A stretch of 24,016 nt of DNA from CAZJYC01 sp964550165 (GTDB taxonomy: Bacteria; Acidobacteriota; Aminicenantia; Aminicenantales; Aminicenantaceae): assembly GCA_964550165.1 (NCBI GenBank), contig CAZJYC010000038.1, positions 1 to 24,016 of the forward strand. The letters run 5' to 3'. Below the pieces are notes generated by a model. It was not told the DNA's origin, searched no databases, and saw only the letters and a program-made list of their open reading frames with translations. Positions 14,269-22,328 of the stretch are shown in pieces; within the stretch, counting starts at the first letter, position 1; each line of letters opens with the position of its first letter. The position numbers and the translations under genes are program-made.

Positions 14269-15245
14269 CAGAACATCTCTGTTCGCCAGAGATCATGGAG
14301 ATGGACAATTCCTCCGATCTTTCCGTTTCTGGTCTTGATGATCAGCGACGTGATTTTTTTAGCTTCCATGATGTTGAGGGCTTTGGTGGCCAGGTCTTCT
14401 TTATCGATGGTGACCGGGTTGCGGGTCATGCAGTCTCCGGCTGTTTTCTGGAGGAGATTATTCTTGTGTTTTTGGAGCGCCCTTCTCAGGTCGCCGTCGG
14501 TTATGATCCCGACCAGCCTTTCCTCGTCGTCGATAACACAGGTCATGCCCAATTTTTTCCTGGTCATCTCTTCAAGGACAAGGGGCATGGGGATTTTATG
14601 ATGGACCCGGGCGATTCGCCGACCCTTATGCATCAAATTTTTAATTTTAAGAAGTTTCTTGGCAGCCTGTCCCTTGGGATGGACAAAGACGAAATCTTTT
14701 TCTGCGAATCCCTTTCTTTTCATCAGGGCAATGGCAATCGCATCGCCCAGGGCCAGAGCAGCGGTTGAGCTCGCCGTTGGGATTAAGCTGTTGGGGCCTG
14801 CTTCTCTCTCGACTCTGGCTTCAAGGACGATATCGCTGTGTTTCGCCAGCCTGGAGTTCTTGTTGCCGGTGATGCAGATGAGCTTGATCCCGCTTCTTTT
14901 CAGATAATTCAGGAGGTCGACAATCTCTCTGGTCTCTCCACTGTAGGATATGGCGATGAGCACATCTCCCTTGACGATCATGCCCAAGTCTCCGTGTCCC
15001 GCCTCAGCTGGGTGGATAAAGATTGCCGGAGTGCCGCAGCTCGACAGGGTAGCGGCGATTTTCCGCCCGACAAGCCCGGATTTTCCCATGCCTGTCACGA
15101 TCACTCGCGATTTTGCCCGGGAGAGGAGCTCTATCGTCCTTACAAAATTGTCGTCCAGCAGAGAGGCCAGCTTTTTAACCGCCCCTGCCTCTGTCTCCAG
15201 GACATCTTTGCCGGTTTTAATGATATCATCTCTGGTCATGGGCAT
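14268..15245 (-). CDS. kdsD: Arabinose-5-phosphate isomerase (SIS plus two CBS domains)
   Basis: It makes D-arabinose 5-phosphate from ribulose 5-phosphate, the first step to KDO. The 325 residues contain an N-terminal SIS domain (GMGKSGLVGRKIAATLSSCGTPAIFIHPAEAGHGDLG at about 53-89; ISYSGET at about 98-104) and two CBS repeats from about 205 to the end (KIPMPLVLEEMTRKKLGMTCVID, and TAGDCMTRNPVTI onward), which is the usual KdsD layout. It starts three bases after the kdsA stop and overlaps kdsC, so coupling is likely. The CBS pair may sense a nucleotide such as CMP-KDO or CTP; this is not shown by the sequence. Confidence 0.93.
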   Translation of the reverse strand: MPMTRDDIIKTGKDVLETEAGAVKKLASLLDDNFVRTIELLSRAKSRVIVTGMGKSGLVGRKIAATLSSCGTPAIFIHPAEAGHGDLGMIVKGDVLIAISYSGETREIVDLLNYLKRSGIKLICITGNKNSRLAKHSDIVLEARVEREAGPNSLIPTASSTAALALGDAIAIALMKRKGFAEKDFVFVHPKGQAAKKLLKIKNLMHKGRRIARVHHKIPMPLVLEEMTRKKLGMTCVIDDEERLVGIITDGDLRRALQKHKNNLLQKTAGDCMTRNPVTIDKEDLATKALNIMEAKKITSLIIKTRNGKIGGIVHLHDLWRTEMF

Positions 15246-15248
15246 GTA

Positions 15249-16112
15249 TTATACCTTAAGATTGTTGTTCATGTCTCTGGCTTTTTTCAGCCGAATGAGA
15301 GAGGTTATCAGATTTTGCAAATCATTTATTATCAATGAATTATATTTATCAGAAAGGGCTTGGCCCGGGTTGTTATGGATTTCAAGAAAGACTCCGTCGG
15401 CGCCGGCTGCGATTCCAGCCTTGGCGATATAAGGGATGAATCTCGCCTCTCCGCCCGATGCGGTCCCTTCGCCTCCCGGTCTTTGAACGCTGTGGGAAGC
15501 GTCGATGACAACAGGATACCCAAATTCCTTCATGATCGGGATGGAGCGGACATCAAAAACCAAATTATTGTAGCCAAAAGCCGTTCCCCTTTCGGTGAGG
15601 ATGATTTTTTCGTTTCCCTGGCTGAGGACTTTATCGACAACATTTTTCATATCGTAGGGAGAGAGGAACTGGCCCTTTTTGATGTTCAGAGGCTTTTTTG
15701 TCCTGGCCGCTTCGAGTATCAGGTCTGTCTGGCGGCAGAGAAAAGCAGGGATCTGGATGACGTCAAGAACCCGGGCTGCCCTTTCAACCTGGCTGGTTTC
15801 ATGGACATCGGAAAGAAGCGGCAGGTCGAGCTCTTTTTTGATAAAGTTCAGTATTTCCAGTCCTTTTTCCAGGCCTGGTCCCCGGTAAGAGGAGATGGAA
15901 GAGCGGTTGGCTTTATCGTAGGAAGCCTTAAAAATAAAGGAAACGCGGAGATTTTCGCAGATTTTTTTTATTTCCCTGGCCATGAAGAGCGTGTGCTCCT
16001 GGTTTTCGATGACGCAGGGGCCGCCGATCAGGAAGAAAGGGTTTGAACCCCCAACCTTAACTTTGTCGTTAATGACGATTTCTTTGAGTTTTGTAGGCAT
16101 AGCTGGCTCCAA
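15249..16112 (-). CDS. kdsA: 3-deoxy-8-phosphooctulonate (KDO-8-P) synthase
   Basis: It condenses arabinose 5-phosphate and phosphoenolpyruvate into KDO-8-phosphate. The 287 residues carry IGGPCVIENQEHTL with Cys33, FKASYDKANRSS, LLSDVHE, QIPAFLCRQTDL, KKGQFLSP, ERGTAFGYNNLV and DASHSVQRPGG. Cys in the GPC motif, with the later His in ASHSVQ, marks the metal-dependent class of KdsA; the metal-free E. coli type has Asn there. The reading frame overlaps pyrG by 44 bases; an ATG four codons in (16100, MPTKLKEIV) would reduce this to 32 and is an equally possible start. Confidence 0.93.
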   Translation of the reverse strand: MEPAMPTKLKEIVINDKVKVGGSNPFFLIGGPCVIENQEHTLFMAREIKKICENLRVSFIFKASYDKANRSSISSYRGPGLEKGLEILNFIKKELDLPLLSDVHETSQVERAARVLDVIQIPAFLCRQTDLILEAARTKKPLNIKKGQFLSPYDMKNVVDKVLSQGNEKIILTERGTAFGYNNLVFDVRSIPIMKEFGYPVVIDASHSVQRPGGEGTASGGEARFIPYIAKAGIAAGADGVFLEIHNNPGQALSDKYNSLIINDLQNLITSLIRLKKARDMNNNLKV

Positions 16113-17679
16113 TAAAAGCCTTGAATAGAGGATGGGGCTTTAAGGGCTTTGATTTGAACTCCGGATGGAACTGGCACCCGAGGAACCAGGGATGGTTCTT
16201 GATTTCAACGATCTCGACCAGGTCGTGCTGAGGATTTTTTCCAGAGATAAAAAGGCCTGCTTTGGTTAAGATGCTCTCGTATTCGGGGTTGAATTCATAG
16301 CGGTGCCGGTGGCGCTCATAGATATTGGCTCTGCCATAGGCTTTCTCGGCAAAAGACCCTTTTTTCAGGCGGCACAAAAACTGGCCCAGCCTCATCGTTC
16401 CCCCCAGGTACTGAACACCTTTGAGTTCCCTCCACATGAAGAAGATTTTGTGCGGTGTCTTAGGATTGAATTCGGTGCTGTTGGCCTGTTGAAGAGAGGC
16501 GACATTCCTGGCGAACTCAATCGTCGCCACCTGCATCCCCAAACAGATGCCGAAGAAGGGAATTTTGCGCTCCCGGGCGTAGGTCACAGCGTTGATCTTG
16601 CCCTCAATCCCTCTCACGCCAAAGCCGCCAGGCACAAGAATCCCGGTTGCCTCTTTTAGGACTTCCTCAACATTCCTCTTTTCCAATTCCTCAGCTTCTA
16701 TCCAGAAGATATTCACCTTAAGGTTTTGAGCGAGGCCGCCGTGGTCCAGGGCCTGTTTCAGGCTTAAATAGGAGTCCTGGAGGCCTGCATACTTGCCCAC
16801 AAGGGCAATGTGGACTTCATCGCGGGGATTTTTCATCGTTTCCACAAGCGCTTTCCACGGGCCGAGAAGCCTTTTCTTCAGAGGAAGATTCAATTTTTTA
16901 AGAATGATGGTGTCCAGTCCTTCCTGGGCAAAAATCAGGGGGATCTCGTAGATATTATCCACGTCTTTGGCTGTGATGACGGCTTCCAGGGGGACGTTGG
17001 TAAACAGGGAAATTTTTGCCTTTATGTCCTGACTGAGGAATCTATCCGTCCGGCAAAGGATAATGTCCGGCTGGATTCCTATCGCCCGAAGCTCGCGGAC
17101 GCTGTGTTGAGTGGGCTTTGTTTTCAATTCTCCGGAAGTCTTGATGAAAGGAACGAGCGTCAGATGAACGAATAACGTGTCTTCTGTCCCCAGGACAAGC
17201 CTCATCTGTCGAGTGGCTTCCAGGAAGGGTAATCCCTCGATGTCTCCGACAGTGCCTCCGATTTCGACGATGACGATATCGTTGTCGTCAGCCACGGCAT
17301 GGAACGCATTTTTGATCTCATCCGTAACGTGGGGGATGACCTGGACTGTTTTACCCAGATATTCCCCTTTTCGCTCTTTTCTGATGATGGACTCATAGAT
17401 TTTCCCGGCTGTCCAGTTATGGGCCTTGCCCGTCTTGGTGGATGTGAACCGCTCATAATGCCCGAGGTCCAGGTCGGTTTCAGCCCCGTCATCGGTGACA
17501 TAGACTTCTCCATGCTGGAAAGGATTCATCGTTCCGGGGTCAACATTGAGATAAGGGTCAAATTTCTGAAGAGTTATCCTGTAGCCATGGCTCTCGAGCA
17601 GCCTTCCGATGGAAGCTGCTGCGATTCCTTTGCCTAAAGCCGAGAGGACTCCGCCCGTGACGAAGATGTATTTAGTCAT
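16069..17679 (-). CDS. pyrG: CTP synthase
   Basis: It converts UTP, ATP and glutamine to CTP. The 536-residue protein has the synthetase domain first, with FVTGGVLSALGKGIAAASIGRLL at 6-28 and DPYLNVDPGTMNPFQHGEVYVTDDGAETDLDLGHYERF across 41-79, then a linker and a class I glutamine amidotransferase domain with GICLGMQ (nucleophile Cys379) and HPE at 505-507. Length is normal. The usual SGLGKG motif reads SALGKG here. It overlaps kdsB by eight bases. Its CTP is a co-substrate of the neighbouring KdsB, and the kdsB-pyrG-kdsA order is common in proteobacteria. Confidence 0.96.
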   Translation of the reverse strand: MTKYIFVTGGVLSALGKGIAAASIGRLLESHGYRITLQKFDPYLNVDPGTMNPFQHGEVYVTDDGAETDLDLGHYERFTSTKTGKAHNWTAGKIYESIIRKERKGEYLGKTVQVIPHVTDEIKNAFHAVADDNDIVIVEIGGTVGDIEGLPFLEATRQMRLVLGTEDTLFVHLTLVPFIKTSGELKTKPTQHSVRELRAIGIQPDIILCRTDRFLSQDIKAKISLFTNVPLEAVITAKDVDNIYEIPLIFAQEGLDTIILKKLNLPLKKRLLGPWKALVETMKNPRDEVHIALVGKYAGLQDSYLSLKQALDHGGLAQNLKVNIFWIEAEELEKRNVEEVLKEATGILVPGGFGVRGIEGKINAVTYARERKIPFFGICLGMQVATIEFARNVASLQQANSTEFNPKTPHKIFFMWRELKGVQYLGGTMRLGQFLCRLKKGSFAEKAYGRANIYERHRHRYEFNPEYESILTKAGLFISGKNPQHDLVEIVEIKNHPWFLGCQFHPEFKSKPLKPHPLFKAFIGASYAYKTQRNRH

Positions 17680-18397
17680 GGCTATGTTCCTTCAAATACT
17701 TTTCAACCCTGGTTATATCGTCGGGAGAATCAACGCCTATCGTAGAAAATGGTGTTTCGATGACTTTGATTTTATACCCATTCTCCAGAGCTCTGAGCTG
17801 TTCCAGCTTCTCCGTTCTTTCCAGCCGAGTTGGCTCCATTTGGCTGAAAGCCAGAAGGAATTCCCTCTGGTAGCCATAAATTCCAATATGTTGCAAAAAA
17901 TAATCGGATGCCTGAAAGGGAAGTGAAGAACGGGAAAAATAAAGGGCATCGCCGTTTTTGTCCGTGACGATTTTGACTCTGTTTTTATCAAGAAGAAAAT
18001 TCAGGTCGTTGACGCGGAAGGCCAGTGTGGCCATAGGAACGGATTTGTCCTGCAAAGCAGCCACCAGGGCGTCGACCATCTCTTCCCTGAGAAGAGGCTC
18101 ATCACCCTGGATATTGACAATGATCGGAGTTTTTAAGTCCCTGGCAACCTCAGCAACCCTGTCGGTGCCAGAACGGCAAAGAGGGGATGTCATCCGAGCC
18201 TCTGCTCCGAAATCCTTGGCAGCTCTAAAGATTCTCTCGTCGTCTGTGGCGATGATGGTCTGATCGACGGACTTCGCTCTGGCTGCGGCCTCATGCACTC
18301 TCTGGACCATGGGCTTTCCCCCAATCAGGGCCAGGGGCTTTCCCGGGAAACGTTCGGAGCGGTATCGGGCGGGAATAACGGCTGTGGCTCGTTTCAA
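17672..18397 (-). CDS. kdsB: CMP-KDO synthetase (3-deoxy-manno-octulosonate cytidylyltransferase)
   Basis: It activates KDO with CTP to CMP-KDO, the donor for lipid A inner core. The 241 residues contain VIPARYRSERFPGKPL at 7-22, GGKPMVQRVHEAA, IATDDERI, MTSPLCRSGTDRVAEVA and NIQGDEPLL at about 95-103, the full cytidylyltransferase set. The length is about that of KdsB. Its start overlaps the bactofilin stop in ATGA, and the pyrG start overlaps its end. Confidence 0.95.
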   Translation of the reverse strand: MKRATAVIPARYRSERFPGKPLALIGGKPMVQRVHEAAARAKSVDQTIIATDDERIFRAAKDFGAEARMTSPLCRSGTDRVAEVARDLKTPIIVNIQGDEPLLREEMVDALVAALQDKSVPMATLAFRVNDLNFLLDKNRVKIVTDKNGDALYFSRSSLPFQASDYFLQHIGIYGYQREFLLAFSQMEPTRLERTEKLEQLRALENGYKIKVIETPFSTIGVDSPDDITRVEKYLKEHSHD

Positions 18398-18792
18398 GGC
18401 TTATCTTCCGGTTCAATTTCCTTTTTTGGCATGGATTGGGGGATTTTATCCGTTGTTTGACAGGAGCTTTCCAGATAAGCCCCTTCCTCCACCACCAAAA
18501 TCGGTGTTATGATCGTCCCGATGACTTTTCCCGTTGCGTTTATCTCGACCCTTTCTTTGGCCTGGATGTTGCCCTTCATTTCGCCGTTGACGATGAGCTG
18601 GCCTATCTTTATGTCTGCTTCAACCTTACCCTTATCCCCGATAATAAGGATTGATTCCGAAGCGACATTCCCTTTAAAGTGCCCGTCGATCCGGAACGAG
18701 CCCTTGAAGCTCAAGTCTCCTTTGATTTCAGTGTCTTGATCGAGGAAACCTGTAATCTTGCTTTCGTCAATTTCTCTTCTTTTTTCTTTCAT
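18394..18792 (-). CDS. Bactofilin (polymer-forming cytoskeletal protein)
   Basis: The 132-residue protein has the bactofilin beta-helix core at about 14-110: repeating short strands such as TEIKGDLSFKGSFRIDGHFKGNV, ILIIGDKGKVEADIKIGQLIVNGEMKGNI and RVEINATGKVIGTI. Both tails are charged and non-repetitive, as is typical. Bactofilins polymerise without nucleotide and act as scaffolds at the membrane, and in some species they localise ParAB or cell-wall enzymes. It lies between parB and kdsB with four-base overlaps on both sides, which fits a role in chromosome segregation or envelope organisation; that role is inferred. Confidence 0.9.
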   Translation of the reverse strand: MKEKRREIDESKITGFLDQDTEIKGDLSFKGSFRIDGHFKGNVASESILIIGDKGKVEADIKIGQLIVNGEMKGNIQAKERVEINATGKVIGTIITPILVVEEGAYLESSCQTTDKIPQSMPKKEIEPEDKP

Positions 18793-19634
18793 GAGTTCTC
18801 TCCTTTGATTTTTTCATAGATACGGTTCAAGTCATCCAACGAAAAATAGTGTATTTTTATGACACCTTTATTCTGGCTCCCTGAAATGGATATTTTCGTT
18901 CCCAGCAGCCTGGTGAGCTCTTCTTGAAGAGCCATCAAGTCAGGATCGAGTTCGGAGGTCTTCTCTTCAGGCATTTTTCTGAACTTATGGGTTAGCCTCT
19001 CGATGTCCCGAACGGAGAGCTGATTCTGGATGATTTGGCTGGAAATAGAGAGCTGGAGTTCGTGGTCCTCAACAGAAAGCAGGGCTCTGGCATGTCCCAT
19101 CGAGATTTTTCCCTCTGCCAGATAGTCCTGGATTTCTTGGGGTAGTTTGAGAAGACGCAGGTAGTTGGCCACAGAAGTCCTGTCTTTTCCCACTCTGTCA
19201 GCGATATCCTGCTGAGTATAGTTCAGGTCCTGGATCATTTTCTGGTAGGCCAGGGCTATCTCCAGAGGATTGAGGTCCTCTCTCTGCAGGTTCTCGGCAA
19301 GGGAAGTCTCGAGCTGCTTCACATTCTGCATGGAGCGGATGATGGCAGGAATTTTTTTGAGACCTATTTTTTGAGCTGCGCGCCATCTCCGTTCTCCGAC
19401 GATGATGCGGTAGTGATCGTCCTCAGGGACAACGATGACCGGCTGAAGCACTCCGGATTCTTTAATCGAGCGGGCAAGCTCATCGAGGGTTTCCGGGTTG
19501 AACTTCATTCTCGGCTGAAGAGGGTTGGGCTTGATTTTTTCGATGTCCAATTCCGCAAGCCTTTCCTCTTTCAAAATGCCGTACTCTTCAGGGATGAATG
19601 CCCCAAATCCTTTTCCTAAAGCTTTTTTTGTCAT
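18789..19634 (-). CDS. parB: Chromosome partitioning protein ParB (CTPase clamp)
   Basis: The 281-residue protein binds parS, spreads as a CTP-gated clamp and loads SMC in well-studied relatives. It has the N-terminal ParA-contact LGKGFGAFI at about 6-14, KPNPLQPR at about 35-42, the CTP-binding GERRWRA at 80-86 and ENLQRED at 114-120, then a helix-turn-helix around TQQDIADRVGKDRTSVANYLRLLKLP at about 139-164. The last 45 residues should dimerise. Four-base overlaps link it to parA and bactofilin. A parS site lies just upstream of parA. Confidence 0.95.
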   Translation of the reverse strand: MTKKALGKGFGAFIPEEYGILKEERLAELDIEKIKPNPLQPRMKFNPETLDELARSIKESGVLQPVIVVPEDDHYRIIVGERRWRAAQKIGLKKIPAIIRSMQNVKQLETSLAENLQREDLNPLEIALAYQKMIQDLNYTQQDIADRVGKDRTSVANYLRLLKLPQEIQDYLAEGKISMGHARALLSVEDHELQLSISSQIIQNQLSVRDIERLTHKFRKMPEEKTSELDPDLMALQEELTRLLGTKISISGSQNKGVIKIHYFSLDDLNRIYEKIKGENS

Positions 19635-20386
19635 TTTTGTAGCATCTCCTGAGCGAGATTGAGGTAGGCCTCAGCTCCTTTTGACCTGATATCGTAGAGA
19701 GTGATAGGCTTGCCAAAGCTGGGAGCCTCGGCAAGTTTAACGGTTCGAGGGATAACAGCCTCGCATATGATTCCCTTAAGGGAATTCTTGATTTCATCCA
19801 TGACCTGCTTGGAAAGGTTTGTCCGTTCGTCATACATCGTCAGCAGAATTCCTTCGATTCTCAAAGAAGGATTCAGGTAATTGCGCACCTCGTCGAGGAT
19901 ATGCAGGAGTTCAGGAATGCCTTCCATGCAGAAAAATTCGCACTGAACAGGGATAAGGACCGAATCAGCGGCTGTCAGAGCATTGATAGTCAGAAAACCC
20001 GGGGAAGGAGGGCAATCGATGAGGATAAAGTTAAAAAATTTTTTTATGTTGCCCAGAGCCTCCCGCAGCCTTTTTTCCCTTTCCTCCATCGAGAAAAGCT
20101 CGGCCTCGACTCCCGCCAATTCCTGAGAACAGGGAGAAAGATAGAGGTTGTTGACATCGGTTGGCTGAATGCAGTCCATCATGTACTGCCCGTTCATGAT
20201 AGCCTGGTAGATTCCCTTATGGCCTCCTTTGGCTTTCCCTAAGCCGATTGTGGCCATTCCCTGGGGATCAAAATCAACGATCAGGACTCTCCTGTTTTTC
20301 AATGCCAGGGAGGCACCGAGATTGATCGCTGTTGTTGTCTTTCCAACTCCTCCTTTTTGGTTGGCTATGGCTATGATTTTGCTCAT
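19631..20386 (-). CDS. parA: Chromosome partitioning ATPase ParA (Soj family)
   Basis: The 251-residue ATPase has a deviant Walker A, NQKGGVGKTTTAINL (Lys11 and Lys16), then FDPQGMAT at 39-46, DCPPSPG (Walker B region) and MYDERTNLSKQV. It moves ParB-parS complexes by cycling on DNA. The family motif DPQGNAT reads DPQGMAT here. The start is seven bases after the mnmG stop, with a parS site between them. Length is normal. Confidence 0.95.
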   Translation of the reverse strand: MSKIIAIANQKGGVGKTTTAINLGASLALKNRRVLIVDFDPQGMATIGLGKAKGGHKGIYQAIMNGQYMMDCIQPTDVNNLYLSPCSQELAGVEAELFSMEEREKRLREALGNIKKFFNFILIDCPPSPGFLTINALTAADSVLIPVQCEFFCMEGIPELLHILDEVRNYLNPSLRIEGILLTMYDERTNLSKQVMDEIKNSLKGIICEAVIPRTVKLAEAPSFGKPITLYDIRSKGAEAYLNLAQEMLQK

Positions 20387-20389
20387 GGA

Positions 20390-20405
20390 TGTTTCACGTG
20401 GAACA
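20390..20405. promoter_or_regulatory. parS centromere site
   Basis: TGTTTCACGTGGAACA differs by one base from the parS consensus TGTTTCACGTGAAACA. It lies between mnmG and parA and covers the mnmG stop codon at 20394-20396. I saw no second site in the window. Confidence 0.9.
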
Positions 20406-22283
20406 CTTTTTTTGCCCTTTTTTCTTCTGAAGGCTCAGATAAATATGCAAATTAATGACAGCCGCAGGAGTTATGCCCGCGATTTTTTTGGCTTCGCCCA
20501 TTGTCCGGGGCCGATGTTTCTCCAATTTTTCTATTCCTTCCCTCGTTAGACCAGGGACTTTTCTGAAGTCTGTGTTTGCGGGTATTTTCTCTTCATCAAT
20601 CTTCCTGATCCTGGCAATCTCCTTCTCCTGTTTTTTTAAGTATCCTTCGTATTTCACCTCTGATTCGATATGACGTATCTCTTCATCTGCCAAGGGCTCG
20701 CAAAATTTTTTATATTCTACCACATTTTCGAATTTCACTTCAGGTTTTTTTAGCAGTTCCTTCAACGATATTTTTTCCCCGTTTTCGGTCGCGATTTTTT
20801 CTGTCTGAAGGAACTGGAGGGCGGTATTTATCCTCTCCTGTTTTTTCAAATAAGTCTCATAGTCTTTTTCCTGGATCAGCCCGAGATTGTATCCATAAGA
20901 AAGCAGCCTCTTGTCCGCGTTATCAATCCTGAGCGCAAGTCTGTACTCGGCGCGCGATGTAAAAAGGCGGTAGGGCTCTTCAATTCCCTTTGTAATCAGG
21001 TCATCGATGAGAACAGCGATGTAGGCTTCATCTCTGCCAAGGATAAAAGGTTTTTTCTTCCTTATTTTCAAAGCAGCGTTTATGCCGGCCATCAGTCCCT
21101 GGGCAGCGGCTTCTTCGTAGCCGGAAGTGCCGTTAATCTGTCCAGCCAGGTAGAGGTTTTCGATGGCTTTTGTTTCCAGAGTGGGGTTGAGCTGGGTGGG
21201 AACGACCGCATCATACTCAATTCCGTAGGCTGGCCGCAGTATTTTTGCCTGGTCCAGGCCAGGAATCGTTTTTAAGATTTCTCTCTGGACTTCGAGAGGA
21301 AGGCTGGAGGAGATGCCGTTGACATAGATTTCGGCTGTTTCCAGGCCTTCAGGCTCGAGGAAAAACTGATGTCTTTGATGATCGGGAAATTTGACAACTT
21401 TATCCTCGATAGAAGGACAGTAACGGGGCCCGATCCCGGTTATCCTCCCGCTGTAAAGGGGGGATTTGTCCAGGCTTTTTCTGATGACCTCATGAGTAGC
21501 TTGAGTCGTGTAGCCGATATGGCAGAGGATCTTGTTCTCAAGCTTTTTCCGGGTGCGGAAAGAAAAGGGAACCGGTTCTTCGTCCCCCAACTGAGGTGTG
21601 AATTTGCTCCAGTCGATGCTGTCCTTATGGAGTCTCATCGGCGTTCCCGTTTTCAAACGGAACGTTCTTAATCCCAGTCTTTTCAAATTCTCGCACAACT
21701 CGTGCGAAGCAGGTTCATTGGCTCTGCCTGCAGGGTAGCTGTGAAGGCCGATGTGGATTAACCCATTGAGGAAGGTTCCAGGGGTTAAAATGACTGCCTT
21801 GGCCAGGAACCGATTGCCATCAAGGGTCACAATCCCTTGAGTTTTCCCGTCTTTGACCAGGATTTCGGCCACAATTCCCTGAAAAAGCGTCAGGTTCGGC
21901 GCTTTTTCCAGCCAGTTCTTCATGGTCATTCTGTAAAGGGCTTTGTCAGATTGGGCTCTCGGTGCCTGGACAGCGCCGCCCCGGCTCCGGTTGAGCAGCC
22001 TGAACTGGATTCCTGTCTCATCGGCCAGAAGACCCATGATTCCGCCCAGGGCGTCGATTTCCCGGACAAGATGCCCTTTGGCCAGGCCTCCTATGGCCGG
22101 GTTGCAGGACATCTGGGCGATGGTTTCGAGATGGATGGTAATAAGGCAGGTTTTAAAGCCCATTGTGCTCGCGGCATAGGCAGCCTCACAGCCAGCATGG
22201 CCGGCGCCAACGACTATCACCTCATATTCGTCCGCAAAATTCATTTCAGAAAGCATTGAAAAATCTTTGGCAGAATCTGACAC
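20394..22283 (-). CDS. mnmG: tRNA uridine-5-carboxymethylaminomethyl modification enzyme MnmG (GidA)
   Basis: With MnmE it installs the cmnm5 group on U34 of tRNAs that read NNA/NNG codons, using FAD, methylene-THF and glycine. The 629 residues have the FAD-binding VVGAGHAGCEAAYAAS at 24-39, CNPAIGGLAKGHLVREIDALGG, GTFLNGLIHIG, YCPSIEDKVVKFP, and LAGQINGTSGYEEAAAQGLMAGINAA near the C-terminal third. Length is normal. An ATG at codon 10 (MLSEMNF) is an alternative start, since the FAD motif begins near residue 24. It follows mnmE by 45 bases. The rsmG gene often found between mnmG and parA is absent. Confidence 0.96.
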   Translation of the reverse strand: MSDSAKDFSMLSEMNFADEYEVIVVGAGHAGCEAAYAASTMGFKTCLITIHLETIAQMSCNPAIGGLAKGHLVREIDALGGIMGLLADETGIQFRLLNRSRGGAVQAPRAQSDKALYRMTMKNWLEKAPNLTLFQGIVAEILVKDGKTQGIVTLDGNRFLAKAVILTPGTFLNGLIHIGLHSYPAGRANEPASHELCENLKRLGLRTFRLKTGTPMRLHKDSIDWSKFTPQLGDEEPVPFSFRTRKKLENKILCHIGYTTQATHEVIRKSLDKSPLYSGRITGIGPRYCPSIEDKVVKFPDHQRHQFFLEPEGLETAEIYVNGISSSLPLEVQREILKTIPGLDQAKILRPAYGIEYDAVVPTQLNPTLETKAIENLYLAGQINGTSGYEEAAAQGLMAGINAALKIRKKKPFILGRDEAYIAVLIDDLITKGIEEPYRLFTSRAEYRLALRIDNADKRLLSYGYNLGLIQEKDYETYLKKQERINTALQFLQTEKIATENGEKISLKELLKKPEVKFENVVEYKKFCEPLADEEIRHIESEVKYEGYLKKQEKEIARIRKIDEEKIPANTDFRKVPGLTREGIEKLEKHRPRTMGEAKKIAGITPAAVINLHIYLSLQKKKGQKKCST

Positions 22284-22328
22284 AAAGCGTTATTTTTCAT
22301 CGCCCAAAAAGGAGCTTTCCCTCATCTC

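Noticed and set aside
14838..15338. Plus-strand open frame across kdsD and kdsA
   Set aside because: It is antisense to two certain genes with full family motifs and shows no motif of its own.
16950..16970. TTATCCACG, one base from a DnaA box, as a sign of oriC
   Set aside because: It is single, lies inside pyrG, and no DnaA-box cluster or AT-rich unwinding stretch is nearby. Proximity of mnmE/mnmG/parAB suggests the origin is near but not in this window.
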